From assembly GCF_000069785.1 (NCBI RefSeq), contig NC_010528.1, positions 2,790,001 to 2,854,000 of the forward strand: a stretch of DNA of 64,000 nucleotides, in the 5' to 3' direction. Numbering within the stretch: the first letter of the stretch is position 1; the number at the start of each line of letters is the position of its first letter. The position numbers and the translations under genes were made by a program. Below, piece after piece: positions 1 to 11,365 of the stretch. This stretch comes from Cupriavidus taiwanensis LMG 19424. GTDB lineage: Bacteria; Pseudomonadota; Gammaproteobacteria; Burkholderiales; Burkholderiaceae. A model generated the notes under the pieces. That model saw nothing but the letters and a program-made list of their open reading frames with translations, had not been told where the DNA came from and did no database searches.

Positions 1-552
1 CTGTACGCGACCGACGCCGAATACTCCGCCGATTCGATCGAGGAAGTCTACGAGCGTCTGGAAGAAGCCAGCCGCCGCGTGCTGGCCGAGAACGTGACCG
101 ATGCCGCCGCGGCCGACGTGCTGGAAACCATCGCCCGCGAGGAAGACCTGAACGGCCGCATCCGCCGCAACGTGATGGACACGCGCCGCGCGGTGTCGTT
201 CCTGATGCGCAGCCAGCTGTTGTCGGCCGAGCAGCAGGACGAGGCACGCCAGATCCTGCGCGACATCGACTCGATCGAGAACCACACCGCGTTCCTGTTC
301 GACAAGATCAACTTCCTGATGGACGCCACCGTCGGTTTCATCAACATCAACCAGAACAAGATCATCAAGCTGTTCTCGGTGGTGTCGGTGGCGCTGATGC
401 CGCCCACGCTGATCGCCAGCATCTACGGCATGAACTTCAAGTTCATGCCGGAACTGGACTGGGGCGCCGGATATCCGTGGGCGATTGCGCTGATGGCGGT
501 GTCGGCGGCGATCCCGCTGGTGTATTTCCGCCGCAAGGGGTGGTTGAGCTGA
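1..552 (+). CDS. corA: CorA-type Mg2+/Co2+ transporter, C-terminal part (5' end outside window)
   Basis: The frame is open from base 1, so only the last 183 codons are present. The visible part is a charged helical cytoplasmic stretch, then a first membrane segment ending in the signature Gly-Met-Asn (bases 427-435, in IYGMNFKF), a short acidic loop (MPELDW) and a second membrane segment ending in YFRRKGW. Two C-terminal helices separated by the GMN loop define the CorA/MIT family of pentameric inner-membrane divalent-cation channels. It converges on mtgA with only 10 bases between the stop codons. The exact metal cannot be told from this half. Confidence 0.9.
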   Translation: MYATDAEYSADSIEEVYERLEEASRRVLAENVTDAAAADVLETIAREEDLNGRIRRNVMDTRRAVSFLMRSQLLSAEQQDEARQILRDIDSIENHTAFLFDKINFLMDATVGFININQNKIIKLFSVVSVALMPPTLIASIYGMNFKFMPELDWGAGYPWAIALMAVSAAIPLVYFRRKGWLS

Positions 553-562
553 GGCCGGCGGA

Positions 563-1336
563 TTAATCGGGCAGCGTCGCCGCCCCCATCCGCCGCGCGA
601 TGATGCCCGCCTTGGCGCGGAAGTTCACGCGCACGTTGGCGCAGTATTCCTTCTTGTCGAAGCACTTGGGCGCCGGCAGCGCCGCGGCCAGGCGCGCTGA
701 CTGGCCCACGCTGAGCTTGTCGGCGCTGGTGCGGAAGTAGTGCTGCGCCGCCGCCTGGGCGCCGAACACGCCCTCGCCCCACTCCACCGAATTCAGGTAA
801 ATCTCGTAGATGCGCTGCTTGTCGAGCCAGAACTCGAGCATCCACGTGATGGCAAGCTCCTGGCCCTTGCGCAGGTAATGCTGCTCGGACGACAGGAACA
901 GGTTCTTGGCAAGCTGCTGCGTGATGGTGGAACCGCCGCGCACGATGCGCCCGCGCTTCTTGTTGCGCTCCCAGGCGTCGAGCATGGCATCGAGCTCATA
1001 GCCGGGATGATTGACGAAGTCGGCGTCCTCGCTGGCGATCACCGCGCGCTTGAGGTTGCGCGAGATGCGGTCGTACGGCACCCACTGACGGTCGAGGCCG
1101 CAGCGCCACACATTGATGCCGCACAGGCGCCAGCGCTCGGCGCGCATGAAGGTGGTGGTGGTGGGATTGAGATACTGCCAGCTGGCGATCTGCACGAAGA
1201 AGTACAGCTGCATCGCCACCACCCCGGCAACCACGCAGCCCAGCAGGTAGCCGAGCCAGCGCACCGGATTGAAGACGGCGCCCGCCGGCGCCGCGTGGGT
1301 GCGGGCGGCACTGGCCGTGCGGTTGCGGTTTACCAC
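563..1336 (-). CDS. mtgA: monofunctional biosynthetic peptidoglycan transglycosylase
   Basis: Glycosyltransferase family 51 enzyme that polymerises lipid II into glycan strands at the inner membrane. From the GTG at 1336 it is 257 aa, close to the usual ~240. A single membrane anchor (about residues 20-45, [16 protein letters not shown]) precedes the catalytic domain, which has the [11 protein letters not shown] motif with the catalytic Glu and the [14 protein letters not shown] motif typical of the family. No transpeptidase domain follows. The frame stays open far upstream through aroE, but that part is aroE in another frame. GTG 1336 lies 17 bases after the aroE stop, so the two are probably co-transcribed. 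Confidence 0.93.
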   Translation of the reverse strand: MVNRNRTASAARTHAAPAGAVFNPVRWLGYLLGCVVAGVVAMQLYFFVQIASWQYLNPTTTTFMRAERWRLCGINVWRCGLDRQWVPYDRISRNLKRAVIASEDADFVNHPGYELDAMLDAWERNKKRGRIVRGGSTITQQLAKNLFLSSEQHYLRKGQELAITWMLEFWLDKQRIYEIYLNSVEWGEGVFGAQAAAQHYFRTSADKLSVGQSARLAAALPAPKCFDKKEYCANVRVNFRAKAGIIARRMGAATLPD

Positions 1337-1353
1337 GGCTGGCGGCGCCCCGG

Positions 1354-2241
1354 TCAGACCTTGCGTTCGGCCTGCAGCGCGGCGCGCAGCTCGGCCAGCA
1401 CGGGCGCGGTGCGGGGCCGCACGCCGCGCCAGATATAGAAGGCCTCGGCGGCCTGCTCGACCAGCATGCCCAGCCCGTCGCTCACGCGCGCGCCGCAGCG
1501 TGCGGCGAACTGCAGGAACACGGTGGGCTCGGCGCCGTACATCATGTCGTAGGCCAGCACGCCCTCGCCCAGCAGGAACTCCGGCACCGGCGGCACTTCG
1601 CCCTGCAGGCTGCTGGACGAGGCATTGATCACCACGTCGACGGCCTCGTCCTCGGACAGGCCCTCGAGCGCATCGAGGCCGCCGCCCCACAGCTCGACGC
1701 CATACTGGTCGGCCGCCTCGACGAACGCTTCGAGCATGTCGCTGGCGCGCGACGCGGTGCGGTTGGCCACCACGATGCGCGACGGCCGGCACTCGATCAG
1801 CGGCAGCATCGCGCCCATCGCCGCGCCGCCGGCGCCCAGCAGCAGCACACGCTTGCCTTCGATCAGGGTGTCGAGGTTGTCCTGGATATCGCGCACCAGG
1901 CCGATGCCGTCGGTATTGTCGCCATGGATCAAACCCTCTTCGATCCACAGCGTATTGACCGCGCCGGCAGCCTCGGCGCGCTCGGTCAGGCGATCGGCCA
2001 GATCATAGGCCTCCAGCTTGAATGGCACGGTGACGTTGCAGCCGTAGCCGCCGTCGGCGAAGAACCGGCGCACGGTGTCGGCAAACCCGTCCAGCGGCGC
2101 CTCGAGGCGGTCATAGTGCACGGCCTCGCCGGTCTGGCGCGCGAAGGCGGCGTGGATCGACGGCGAACGGCTGTGCGCGACCGGGTTGCCGATCACCACA
2201 TAGCGGTCGGCGCTGGCTTGGGAAGGGTCAGTGGATGTCAT
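1354..2241 (-). CDS. aroE: shikimate dehydrogenase (NADP+)
   Basis: Reduces 3-dehydroshikimate to shikimate in the aromatic amino acid pathway, in the cytosol. The 295-aa protein shows the N-terminal substrate site [15 protein letters not shown], the catalytic Lys in [15 protein letters not shown], the GDNTDGIGL motif, the dinucleotide loop [11 protein letters not shown] and the NADP-selecting VANRTASRA. Its ATG overlaps the stop of the upstream TonB-like gene by one base (TGATG), which indicates translational coupling. A second shikimate-pathway gene, aroQ, is at 10.7 kb. Confidence 0.97.
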   Translation of the reverse strand: MTSTDPSQASADRYVVIGNPVAHSRSPSIHAAFARQTGEAVHYDRLEAPLDGFADTVRRFFADGGYGCNVTVPFKLEAYDLADRLTERAEAAGAVNTLWIEEGLIHGDNTDGIGLVRDIQDNLDTLIEGKRVLLLGAGGAAMGAMLPLIECRPSRIVVANRTASRASDMLEAFVEAADQYGVELWGGGLDALEGLSEDEAVDVVINASSSSLQGEVPPVPEFLLGEGVLAYDMMYGAEPTVFLQFAARCGARVSDGLGMLVEQAAEAFYIWRGVRPRTAPVLAELRAALQAERKV

Positions 2242-3173
2242 CAGCGTGCCTGCAAGCGGGTTTCCAGCCCGCTGCGCGAAAACTTGAAAGTGGAAATGAC
2301 TTCGAGGATGTCCTGGCGCGACGCCATCTCGGCGGTAAAGGCGCCGAACGGCGCGGCCGCGCGCACGATCGCCACCGCCTGGCGGTCCAGCGCGGGATCG
2401 CCCGAGCTCTTGACCACGTCGATGGCGTCGACGTTATAGCCATCGCGGTTGTAGCCGAGCTTGCCCTGCCGGTTGACGTTGATCACGAGGATCAGCTGGC
2501 CGTAGAGCGGCTTGCCGTTGCGTTGCGGGAAGTCCGTGGTGCCACGCGCCTCGATCTTGCGGCGCAGCCGGTCGTAGTACTGCGCGTAGTCGACCGCCTG
2601 CGCGCTGGTGGCGGTCAGCTGGAAGCGCTTGGGCCGCTTGGCGTAGTGCTCCAGGTTGCGGCCGATCTCGGCTTCGAGCCGGGCCATCTCGTCGCTCGAG
2701 GTGCGCTCGTCCTGGCCGCGCTGCGGCGTGTCCTGGCGCTTCTCGCCCGGCTTGAGCGGCTGGTTGCGCACCGCCGGCGAGGCTTCGCGCGCCTGGGTCA
2801 GCAGGCGCTGCTGCTCCTGCTCCAGCTGCTCGACCCGGCGCTGCACCTGGCGCACCAGGTCTCCCTCCTGCGTCACGGTCTGCGCCGGCAACGGCGTGGT
2901 GGCACGCTGCAGGTCATGGTCGCCGCCGCCGTCGAGATTGGCCTGTGCCAGCGCGGTCGGGTTGCGCGGCTTCTGCGCCGACTTGGCATTGACCAGCACC
3001 ACGTCCAGCGCGGCATCGCTGCGCTTGATCTCGAACACCTCCGGCGCGGCCACCCGCACCATCAGCAGCAGCGCATGCACGGCCACGGAAATGGCCAGCG
3101 CCCGGGCCAGCATACTGCTGTGGTGCCACCTGGCATGCCACCAGGGGCGGGAAGCGGCAAGAGTGGCGTTCAC
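2241..3173 (-). CDS. TonB-family energy-transducing protein
   Basis: The 310-aa protein has an N-terminal signal-anchor (about residues 22-42, ARALAISVAVHALLLMV), a long charged periplasmic linker with a Gln/Glu/Leu-rich coiled stretch (RRVEQLEQEQQRLL), and a C-terminal TonB-like domain containing YGQLILVINVNRQGKL and VVKSSGDPALDRQAV. TonB proteins carry proton-motive energy from ExbB/ExbD to outer-membrane receptors. The Pro-rich PxPK spacer of classical TonB is missing, and exbBD are not adjacent, so it could serve another envelope task (TolA-like). It is translationally coupled to aroE. Confidence 0.82.
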   Translation of the reverse strand: MNATLAASRPWWHARWHHSSMLARALAISVAVHALLLMVRVAAPEVFEIKRSDAALDVVLVNAKSAQKPRNPTALAQANLDGGGDHDLQRATTPLPAQTVTQEGDLVRQVQRRVEQLEQEQQRLLTQAREASPAVRNQPLKPGEKRQDTPQRGQDERTSSDEMARLEAEIGRNLEHYAKRPKRFQLTATSAQAVDYAQYYDRLRRKIEARGTTDFPQRNGKPLYGQLILVINVNRQGKLGYNRDGYNVDAIDVVKSSGDPALDRQAVAIVRAAAPFGAFTAEMASRQDILEVISTFKFSRSGLETRLQAR

Positions 3174-3297
3174 GATGGCTGGATGAGGGCTGGGGAGACA
3201 AGCGCGGCGGCAACCGCCGGTGCCGGCTGGCAGACCGGGGCACCGGGCCCCGGATCAGACCCGCATTGTAAGGGAGCCTCGCGGATTTCCGAAGGCT

Positions 3298-5400
3298 TCA
3301 GCCGGCCGCCGGGGTGCCGGTGTCGCGCTCGCCCGACGCCTCGCCGGCGTCTTCGCCGCCCGCCTCGGCCGGCGCTGGCTCCGCCACGCCGGCAGCCTGC
3401 TCGGCGGCTTGCTCGGCCGCGGCCTCGGCTGCGGCTTCGGCGGACAGTTCAGCGGCTTCCTCGTCGCTTTCCAGCTCTTCCTCGGGGACTTCGCCTTCAC
3501 CGGCAAAGATCTCCAGCACCCGGCACGAGACCTCCAGCGTGATCTCGTCGGTCTCGCCGATTTCGAGCAGTACCTGGGTGCCGCGCTGCGCCTGCATCAG
3601 CTCGGGCACGCGCGTGACCAGCGGGATCTCGGTAAAGCGCACAGCGCCCTCCTTGAGCACCGTCGCCACCATGCGCTCGCGGTTTTCCTGCTTGAGCCAG
3701 CGCAGGCACCAGTAGCGCTCCATGGTCGACTGGTGGTCGGCATAGGCCGCGTAGGTCCCTTCGAAATCGGCCACCGCAGCCAGCAGGTCGGCGTCCTTGG
3801 GCTTGAACGGGGCCACCAGCTTGGCGGTCACGCCGTGCTGGGCGACCGCCAGGATCTGCCACTGGTTGACCAGGTCGACATAGCGGCGCAGCGGCGAGGT
3901 GCTCCACGCGTACTGCGCCACGCCCAGGCCTTCGTGCGGCGCCGGGTAGGTCTGCATCCGCGTACGGTGCATGCCCCAGGCCTTTTGCGTGCGGTAGATG
4001 CCGGGCACGCCGTTGTCGGCCAGCAGCTTGCCCCAGGTGCTGTTGGCCAGGATCATCATCTCGGCCACGATCTTGTCCAGCGGCGAGCCGCGCTTGCGTT
4101 GCTCGATGCGCACGCGCTGGCTGCCGTCGGCCTGGTCGTCCAGGTAGAAATTGAAGTCGGCGCGGTTGTGGGTCTCGGGACGCAGGCCGCTGGCCAGGCG
4201 CGCCTTCTGGCGCTCGTCGTAGAGGTAGCCGGCAAAGTGCCACAGCTGCGTCAGCGCGTCGCGGAACGGGTAGTCGCCGGTGCCTTCGGCGAGCGAGGCC
4301 TCGGTGATGATGTCGTCGAGCAGGTTGTGGCGCAGGTTGGCGGCGATCGGCACCATCTCGGCGCGGGTCTCGCTGGCGGTGACCAGCCACACCGTCGGAT
4401 CCACCGTCACGTACAGCGACAGCGCCGGACAGGTACGCCCTTCCTGCAGCGTGTAGCGCTCCACCACCGGGTCCGGCAGCATGGTGATCTTGTCGCCCGG
4501 GAAGTAGACCGTCGACAGACGCTGGCGCGCGATCACGTCGAGCGGCTCGCCGCGGCGGATGCCCAGCGCCGGCGCGGCGATATGGATGCCGATGCGCAGC
4601 TTGCCGTCGGGCAGCGGCGTCACCGACAGCGCATCGTCGATCTCGGTGGTGGTGACGTCGTCGATCGAGAACGCCTGGACCTCTGCCAGCGGCAGGTCGG
4701 CGGGCGGCTCGGGCACGTCGGTATCAGGAAAGCCGGTGCCCTTGGGGAAGCACTCTGCGAGGAACTTGGCCTCGTGCAGCGCGCGCGCGCTGGCCACGCC
4801 GCCGGCTGCCACCATCAGCCGCATCGGCGACATGCCGAGCGCGGTGCAGGCCGCATCCATGGCCTTGTATTCCAGGCTGTTCTTGTCCGGCTTGAACAGC
4901 AGCTGCAGCACCTTGTTGCGGAACGATTCCGGCAGCGTCAGCGCCTTCAGCTGCTCCTCATATTCCGCCTGCACCAGCGCCTGCTGGCGCTTGCGCTCGA
5001 GCGCGGCCAGCGCGGCCTTGAGCTGGTCTTCGGGCGCGCGCTGGTAGCGGCCGCGCCCCTTGCGGCGGAAGTACACCGGGTTGCCGTGCAGCGCCATCGC
5101 CAGCGCCGCCTGCTGCACCGGGCCGGGCTCGGCCCCGTAGTAGTCGGCGGCCAGCTCGGCAAAACCGAACTCGGCCTCGGGCGCGCATTCCCACAGGAAG
5201 TCCAGGTCGATCTCGGCCACCATGTCGCCGGTCTGGCGCACCAGCTCGGGCGCCGACGGCTGCGCGAACTGCAGCAGCACGTCGCGCGACTTGACCTTGG
5301 TGCGCTTGCCGGCCGGCAGTTCCACCTGGTAAGCCTCGCCCTGCTGGTTCAGCACGGTGCCGGCGCGGATCTCGCCGCCTTCTTCGAACAGCAACTGCAT
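3298..5400 (-). CDS. RNB-domain (RNase II/R-type) exoribonuclease
   Basis: 700-aa protein of the RNase II superfamily, which degrades RNA processively from the 3' end. The central RNB domain is recognised from FSIDDVTTTEIDDALSV, where the Asp cluster corresponds to the metal-binding catalytic acids, followed by IGIHIAAPALG and, further on, QKAWGMHRTRM and STSPLRRYVDLVNQ. About the last 75 residues are an Ala/Glu/Pro-rich low-complexity tail of unknown role. The start at 5400 gives the expected beta-rich N-terminus (MQLLFEEGGEIRAGTVL). Shorter than RNase R and without an obvious C-terminal basic region, so RNase II-like is the better label. Confidence 0.88.
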   Translation of the reverse strand: MQLLFEEGGEIRAGTVLNQQGEAYQVELPAGKRTKVKSRDVLLQFAQPSAPELVRQTGDMVAEIDLDFLWECAPEAEFGFAELAADYYGAEPGPVQQAALAMALHGNPVYFRRKGRGRYQRAPEDQLKAALAALERKRQQALVQAEYEEQLKALTLPESFRNKVLQLLFKPDKNSLEYKAMDAACTALGMSPMRLMVAAGGVASARALHEAKFLAECFPKGTGFPDTDVPEPPADLPLAEVQAFSIDDVTTTEIDDALSVTPLPDGKLRIGIHIAAPALGIRRGEPLDVIARQRLSTVYFPGDKITMLPDPVVERYTLQEGRTCPALSLYVTVDPTVWLVTASETRAEMVPIAANLRHNLLDDIITEASLAEGTGDYPFRDALTQLWHFAGYLYDERQKARLASGLRPETHNRADFNFYLDDQADGSQRVRIEQRKRGSPLDKIVAEMMILANSTWGKLLADNGVPGIYRTQKAWGMHRTRMQTYPAPHEGLGVAQYAWSTSPLRRYVDLVNQWQILAVAQHGVTAKLVAPFKPKDADLLAAVADFEGTYAAYADHQSTMERYWCLRWLKQENRERMVATVLKEGAVRFTEIPLVTRVPELMQAQRGTQVLLEIGETDEITLEVSCRVLEIFAGEGEVPEEELESDEEAAELSAEAAAEAAAEQAAEQAAGVAEPAPAEAGGEDAGEASGERDTGTPAAG

Positions 5401-5627
5401 CGATCGGTACTTTCAACTATGCGCGGAACCGCGCCGGGCGGCCCTGTGGCCAGCGCTGGAGCGGATCCTGTGGGAGAAATGGTGCCACCGCGCGCACCCC
5501 GCCATCGACGCGTGCGAACGGCAACGGCTGGGGGGCGTGTGTGCCTGCCGGTGGCCTGCCGGTGACTGGCAAAGACCCGGCCTGAGACCTGGCATGATAC
5601 CGCACCCCGGTCCTGCCGCCCCCCGGC

Positions 5628-7026
<1,399 letters not shown>

Positions 7027-7030
<4 letters not shown>

Positions 7031-7641
7031 GCCGCGCCGGCGCCGGCCGGCACCTTGCCGCCGGGACCATAGCCGCAGAAGGCGAGGACATCGTCGACGT
7101 AATCGGCAAATTCGCTGATGCCGTGGTCGCTGCCCTCGATCACGCGGATCTTCGCGCCGGGGCAGGCATCGACCATTTCGCGGTAATCCAGCACCTCGTC
7201 GCCGGTGGCGGCGATCAGGTAGTAGCGCTCGGGCCGGGTGATGGTGTCCACGCGCAGGTCCAGCAGCTCCTGCAGGTGGCGGCGTTCGACCGTGACCGAA
7301 CCGCCGCCGTGCCACAGCGGCTGTTCGCCCAGGTAGCTTTCGAGATCGGTCCAGGGATGGATGGCGGGATTGAGCAGCACGGTCTTGCAGCCGTGCTGCT
7401 CGCCCAGCCAGCGCGCATAGAAGCCGCCCAGCGACGAGCCGACGATGGCGATGTCCTGGTCGCCGCCGGCTTGCGCGGCGCGGATCGCCGCCTGCGCCTG
7501 GGCCACGGCCAGCGCCGGCGAGACATTGAGCGTGGGGCAGGCGTAGTAGCGCCCCACGCCCCACTCGCGCATGCGCGCCTGCACCAGCTGGGCCTTGAAC
7601 GATTGGGGCGAGGAGCGGAATCCGTGCAGATACAGCAGCAT
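7027..7641 (-). CDS. YqiA-type alpha/beta-hydrolase (esterase)
   Basis: A 204-aa alpha/beta-hydrolase. The start [14 protein letters not shown] carries the oxyanion HGF motif, the nucleophile elbow is GSSLGG (residues 68-73, Ser70), and GSDHGISEF near the end supplies the catalytic His. This arrangement matches the YqiA/YcfP family, whose natural substrates are unknown though YqiA hydrolyses short acyl esters. It lies 14 bases after mpl and overlaps ubiC, the gene order usual for this family in Burkholderiaceae. Confidence 0.87.
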
Positions 7642-7655
7642 GGCGATGCGTCCGC

Positions 7656-9044
7656 TCAGCCCGCCGTGCGCTGGGCCAACGCGTCCAGCAGCTTCTGGTG
7701 CACGCCGCCGAAGCCGCCGTTGCTCATCACCAGCACATGGTCGCCCGGCTGCGCCGCGGCGCGCACGGCTTGCACCAGCGTGCCGAGGTCCTGGAACGCG
7801 GTGGCGGTGGCGCCCAGCGGCGCGAGCGCTTCGGCCAGGTCCCAGCCCAGAGCGTCCTTGCCCGCGGGAGCGCCATAGCCGAACACCAGGTCGGCCTGCT
7901 CCAGGCTGGCCGGCAGCTGCGCCTTCATCACGCCCAGCTTCATGGTGTTGGAACGCGGCTCCAGCACCGCCAGGATGCGGGCATTGCCGACGCGGCGGCG
8001 CAGCCCGTCCAGCGTGGTCTGGATCGCGGTCGGATGGTGGGCGAAGTCGTCATAGACCGTGACGCCGCCGGCCACGCCGCGCACTTCCATGCGGCGCTTG
8101 ACGTTGGCGAAGCGCGACAGTGATTCGATCGCCTGCGCGGCCGGCACGCCGACGTGGCGCGCGGCGCCGATCGCGGCCAGCGCGTTCATGCGGTTGTGCG
8201 TGCCCTGCAGGTCCCACACCACCGTGCCGGCGACAGCGTCGCCGAACCAGACATCGAACGCGTCCTTGCCCGGCGCGGCCGGCGTGCGGGCCGCGTCGCT
8301 CTCGCGCCAGTCGCCGACGCCGAACTGCTCCACTTCACTCCAGCAGCCCCGCTCCAGCACGCGCGCCAGGCTTTCTTCCACGCCGTTGACGACGATCCGG
8401 CCCTGGCCCGGCACGGTGCGCACCAGATGATGGAACTGGGTCTCGATCGCGGCCAGATCCGGGAAGATGTCGGCGTGATCGTATTCCAGGTTGTTCAGGA
8501 TGGCGGTGCGCGGGCGGTAGTGGACGAACTTGCTGCGCTTGTCGAAAAACGCGGTGTCGTATTCGTCGGCTTCGATCACGAAGAAGTCCGATTCTGTCAC
8601 CCGCGCCGAGATGCCGAAGTTTTGCGGCACCCCGCCCACCAGGAAGCCGGGGTTGTAGCCGGCATCCTCGAGGATCCAGGCCAGCATCGACGTGGTGGTG
8701 GTCTTGCCGTGCGTGCCGGCCACCGCCAGCACCCACTTGCGCGCCAGCACGTGCTCGCCGAGCCATTGCGGGCCCGACACATAGGGGAGGTTGCGGTCGA
8801 GGATGGCTTCCATCAGCGGATTGCCGCGCGACACCACGTTGCCGATCACGAACAGGTCCGGCTCCAGCGACAGCTGGGCCGGGTCGAAGCCCTCGATCAG
8901 TTCGATGCCCTGGGCTTCGAGCTGGGTGCTCATCGGCGGGTAGACGTTGGCATCGCAGCCGGTGACGCGGTGGCCGGCCTGCTTGGCCAGCACCGCCAGG
9001 CCGCCCATGAAGGTGCCGCAGATGCCGAGGATATGAATATGCAT
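7656..9044 (-). CDS. mpl: UDP-N-acetylmuramate:L-alanyl-gamma-D-glutamyl-meso-diaminopimelate ligase
   Basis: Murein-recycling ligase that joins the tripeptide released by cell-wall turnover to UDP-MurNAc. From ATG 9044 it is 462 aa, the normal length. The N-terminus [17 protein letters not shown] is the Mur-ligase dinucleotide-like fold, [13 protein letters not shown] (from residue 109) is the ATP P-loop, and [12 protein letters not shown] is the C-terminal-domain motif of Mur ligases. The frame is open upstream but the extra residues are Arg/Pro-rich and unlike the family. It heads the mpl-yqiA-ubiC-SDR unit; ampD, another recycling gene, is at 54.7 kb. Confidence 0.96.
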   Translation of the reverse strand: MHIHILGICGTFMGGLAVLAKQAGHRVTGCDANVYPPMSTQLEAQGIELIEGFDPAQLSLEPDLFVIGNVVSRGNPLMEAILDRNLPYVSGPQWLGEHVLARKWVLAVAGTHGKTTTTSMLAWILEDAGYNPGFLVGGVPQNFGISARVTESDFFVIEADEYDTAFFDKRSKFVHYRPRTAILNNLEYDHADIFPDLAAIETQFHHLVRTVPGQGRIVVNGVEESLARVLERGCWSEVEQFGVGDWRESDAARTPAAPGKDAFDVWFGDAVAGTVVWDLQGTHNRMNALAAIGAARHVGVPAAQAIESLSRFANVKRRMEVRGVAGGVTVYDDFAHHPTAIQTTLDGLRRRVGNARILAVLEPRSNTMKLGVMKAQLPASLEQADLVFGYGAPAGKDALGWDLAEALAPLGATATAFQDLGTLVQAVRAAAQPGDHVLVMSNGGFGGVHQKLLDALAQRTAG

Positions 9045-9233
9045 GGGTTCCCGGAAAGACTTGAAGCCCGCAGGCGTGGGGATTCGGGCCCGGCGGCGCG
9101 GCGGCTGGTTTAGAGCCTTGCGGCGCGGCGGCGGCCGGGCAGGAAGCCTACGATTGTACCCGACCGCCAGCGCCGTTCGCTGCACTGCGGCAGCCCCACA
9201 GCGCGGGCGCGGACGCCTCCGGTATCATGGGGC

Positions 9234-9923
9234 ATGAACCGACGTACCGCCCCAGACCCCACCCGCCTGCGCGAGGAAATCGCCCAGGCCGCCGCCCGCA
9301 TGATCGCCGAGGATGGCGCCGACTACGCCACCGCCAAGCGCAAGGCCGCGCGCCAGGTGTTGGGCGAGCAACGCGTTCCGGGCGAATGGCTGCCCGACAA
9401 CGAGCAGGTCGAGGCCGAAGTGCGCGCCTACCAGGCGCTGTTCCACGCCGACAGCCAGCCGCGCGTGCTGGCGCTGCTGCGCCGGCTGGCTGTGATGGCC
9501 ATGCAGGACCTGGCGCCGTTCCGTCCTTACCTGGTCGGCGCCGTGCTAAACGGCACCGCCACGGAACACTCCGATATCTATTTGCAGTGTTTCTGCGACA
9601 GCGCCAAGGATGCCGCGCTGCACCTTATCAACGCGGGTGTCGACTTCGAGACCAGTGAGAGCCGCCACTTCGGCGGCCGCGGCGAGGTCGAGACCCTGAG
9701 CTTCCTGTGGAAAGGCCAGTGGCCCGACCGCCGCGAGACGCGGCTGCTGGCGGGCGAGGTCCGCGCGGAACTGGGTGCGCCAGTCGGCATCCATATAGCA
9801 CTGTATGATGCCGTCGATGAACGCGGCGCAGTGCGCACGGATGCCTCAGGGCGCGCCGCCCGCGCCGACGTGCAGGCCGTGCAGGCGCTGCTCGATGCCG
9901 CCGACGCCGCCGGCAACGCCTGA
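9234..9923 (+). CDS. conserved-looking protein of unknown function
   Basis: 229 aa, divergent from mpl with 189 bases between the starts. I do not recognise the family. The first ~90 residues are helical and charged (AAARMIAEDGADYATAKRKAA resembles the N-terminal helix of tRNA-nucleotidyltransferase-like proteins). The middle, LVGAVLNGTATEHSDIYLQC, has the shape of a nucleotidyltransferase core (small-residue turn, then Asp-hydrophobic-x), but the second acidic residue of the usual D-x-D/E is replaced. No signal peptide or membrane segment. Codon use matches the neighbours, so it is a real gene. Annotation as a Mur ligase would be a neighbourhood artefact. Confidence 0.85.
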   Translation: MNRRTAPDPTRLREEIAQAAARMIAEDGADYATAKRKAARQVLGEQRVPGEWLPDNEQVEAEVRAYQALFHADSQPRVLALLRRLAVMAMQDLAPFRPYLVGAVLNGTATEHSDIYLQCFCDSAKDAALHLINAGVDFETSESRHFGGRGEVETLSFLWKGQWPDRRETRLLAGEVRAELGAPVGIHIALYDAVDERGAVRTDASGRAARADVQAVQALLDAADAAGNA

Positions 9924-9958
9924 AGCCACACCTTCTCTTTTACTGGTCAAGCCATTCC

Positions 9959-10507
9959 ATGACTGAAACTGTCGCCCCACCCGCCCGCCGCTCGCGCCTC
10001 TGGCTGTGGATCGCTGTCGCCGTGGTTGCCTGTGCCGCCGGTGCGCTGGCCGGACATTTCGTGTTCTCGCCGAAGCCCGCCAGCGATGAGGCCGTCGAAA
10101 CCCTGTTCCAGTCGCGCCTGCCGGATCCCGCCGGGGCAGAACTGGACCTCGGCAAATTGCGCGGCAAGACGGTGGTGGTCAACTTCTGGGCGCCGTGGTG
10201 CGGGCCTTGCGTCGAGGAAATGCCCGAGCTGACTGCCCTGCATGAGGAGCTCAAGCACCGCCAGGTGGAATTTGTCGGGATTGGTATCGATTCGGCGGCC
10301 AACATCCAGCAGTTCACCAAGAAAGTGCCGGTTTCCTATCCGCTGGCCGTCGCCGGCTTCGCCGGCACTGACCTATCGCGCAATTTCGGCAACAGCGCCG
10401 GTGGCCTGCCCTATACCGTGGTCATCAATCCGGATGGAACGGTGAAATATCGCAAGATGGGGCGGGTGACCGCGGACGAATTGCGTGCCGTGCTGCCGCG
10501 CGCCTGA
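9959..10507 (+). CDS. TlpA-like membrane-anchored thiol:disulfide oxidoreductase
   Basis: 182-aa protein with a signal-anchor at about residues 13-32 and a periplasmic thioredoxin fold whose active site is WAPWCGPC (residues 77-84). The Glu-rich helix after it (VEEMPELTALHEEL) and the cis-Pro region GLPYTVVINPDG are typical of TlpA/ResA/CcmG-like proteins. Such proteins usually reduce periplasmic disulfides, for example during cytochrome c maturation. It starts 35 bases after the preceding gene and may share its transcript. Confidence 0.92.
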   Translation: MTETVAPPARRSRLWLWIAVAVVACAAGALAGHFVFSPKPASDEAVETLFQSRLPDPAGAELDLGKLRGKTVVVNFWAPWCGPCVEEMPELTALHEELKHRQVEFVGIGIDSAANIQQFTKKVPVSYPLAVAGFAGTDLSRNFGNSAGGLPYTVVINPDGTVKYRKMGRVTADELRAVLPRA

Positions 10508-10704
10508 GCACTTCTTCCGCCAAAATCAGCGAATTACGACCTTTCTTGATGGATTTAGCTCAGACGCGGATCCTTTCGGCGGGAAAGTGCTTGAAGCGAC
10601 GCCGAACGCGTGCCCCGGGCCGGCAAGCCCTGTATGGCGTGCTAGACAAATCCCTCTAAGCTACGGTAATCTCCGCGCAATTTCGTTGATCTGGTCGAGC
10701 CGCC

Positions 10705-11202
10705 GTGACTGCATCCCGCTCTATCCGTCGCTCACCCCGCTACCGCAAGGTGCTGGTCCTGCATGGGCCTAACCTCAATCTGCTGGGGACGCGCGAGCCG
10801 GAGACCTACGGGCACACGACGCTGGCCGATATCGACGCGGCCCTGGCCGAACGTGCGGCGAAGGCCGGCATGTCGCTGCAGACGTTCCAGTCCAACCACG
10901 AGGGTGCACTGGTGGACCGGGTCCACGCCGCGCGCGCGGAAGGGATCGAGTTCATCATCATCAACCCGGCTGCCTACACGCATACCAGCGTGGCACTGCG
11001 CGATGCGCTGGCCGGCGTGGCGATCCCGTTCGTCGAGGTGCACCTGTCGAACGTGCACCGTCGCGAAAGCTTCCGGCACCACTCGTACTTCTCGGACGTG
11101 GCGGTCGGAGTGGTCTGCGGGCTGGGCTGGCAGGGTTACCTGCTGGCGCTGGACTATGTACTGGGCCAGGAGCAGCCGCCACCCGAGAGTTCGGGGAGCT
11201 GA
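10705..11202 (+). CDS. aroQ: 3-dehydroquinate dehydratase, type II
   Basis: Dehydrates 3-dehydroquinate to 3-dehydroshikimate, the step before AroE. The 165-aa sequence has [18 protein letters not shown] with the catalytic Tyr (about residue 35), the NPAAYTHTS substrate loop, and [22 protein letters not shown]. All are hallmarks of the dodecameric type II enzyme. The start used is GTG 10705, giving a basic ~14-residue extension before the first strand. It opens the aroQ-accB-accC-prmA run. Confidence 0.95.
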   Translation: MTASRSIRRSPRYRKVLVLHGPNLNLLGTREPETYGHTTLADIDAALAERAAKAGMSLQTFQSNHEGALVDRVHAARAEGIEFIIINPAAYTHTSVALRDALAGVAIPFVEVHLSNVHRRESFRHHSYFSDVAVGVVCGLGWQGYLLALDYVLGQEQPPPESSGS

Positions 11203-11365
11203 ACCCCAAGGATTTTTTCGACAACCTGCGCGCGCCGCCCGGCGGCCTGCGCCCGTTGGCGTGCCTCGGCACGGCGGGCGCCGGATTCCGGTGGCCGGCA
11301 CAACGATTGCTCCGCCAGGCCCGTCCCGGGCAGCGGTGGAAAACCCGATTCAGGAGGATAAAAAG

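Noticed and set aside
3220..5565. 781-codon rightward frame opposite the RNB ribonuclease
   Set aside because: It is a GC-driven antisense frame; the product is His/Arg/Gly-rich without any domain, while the leftward frame has clear RNase motifs.
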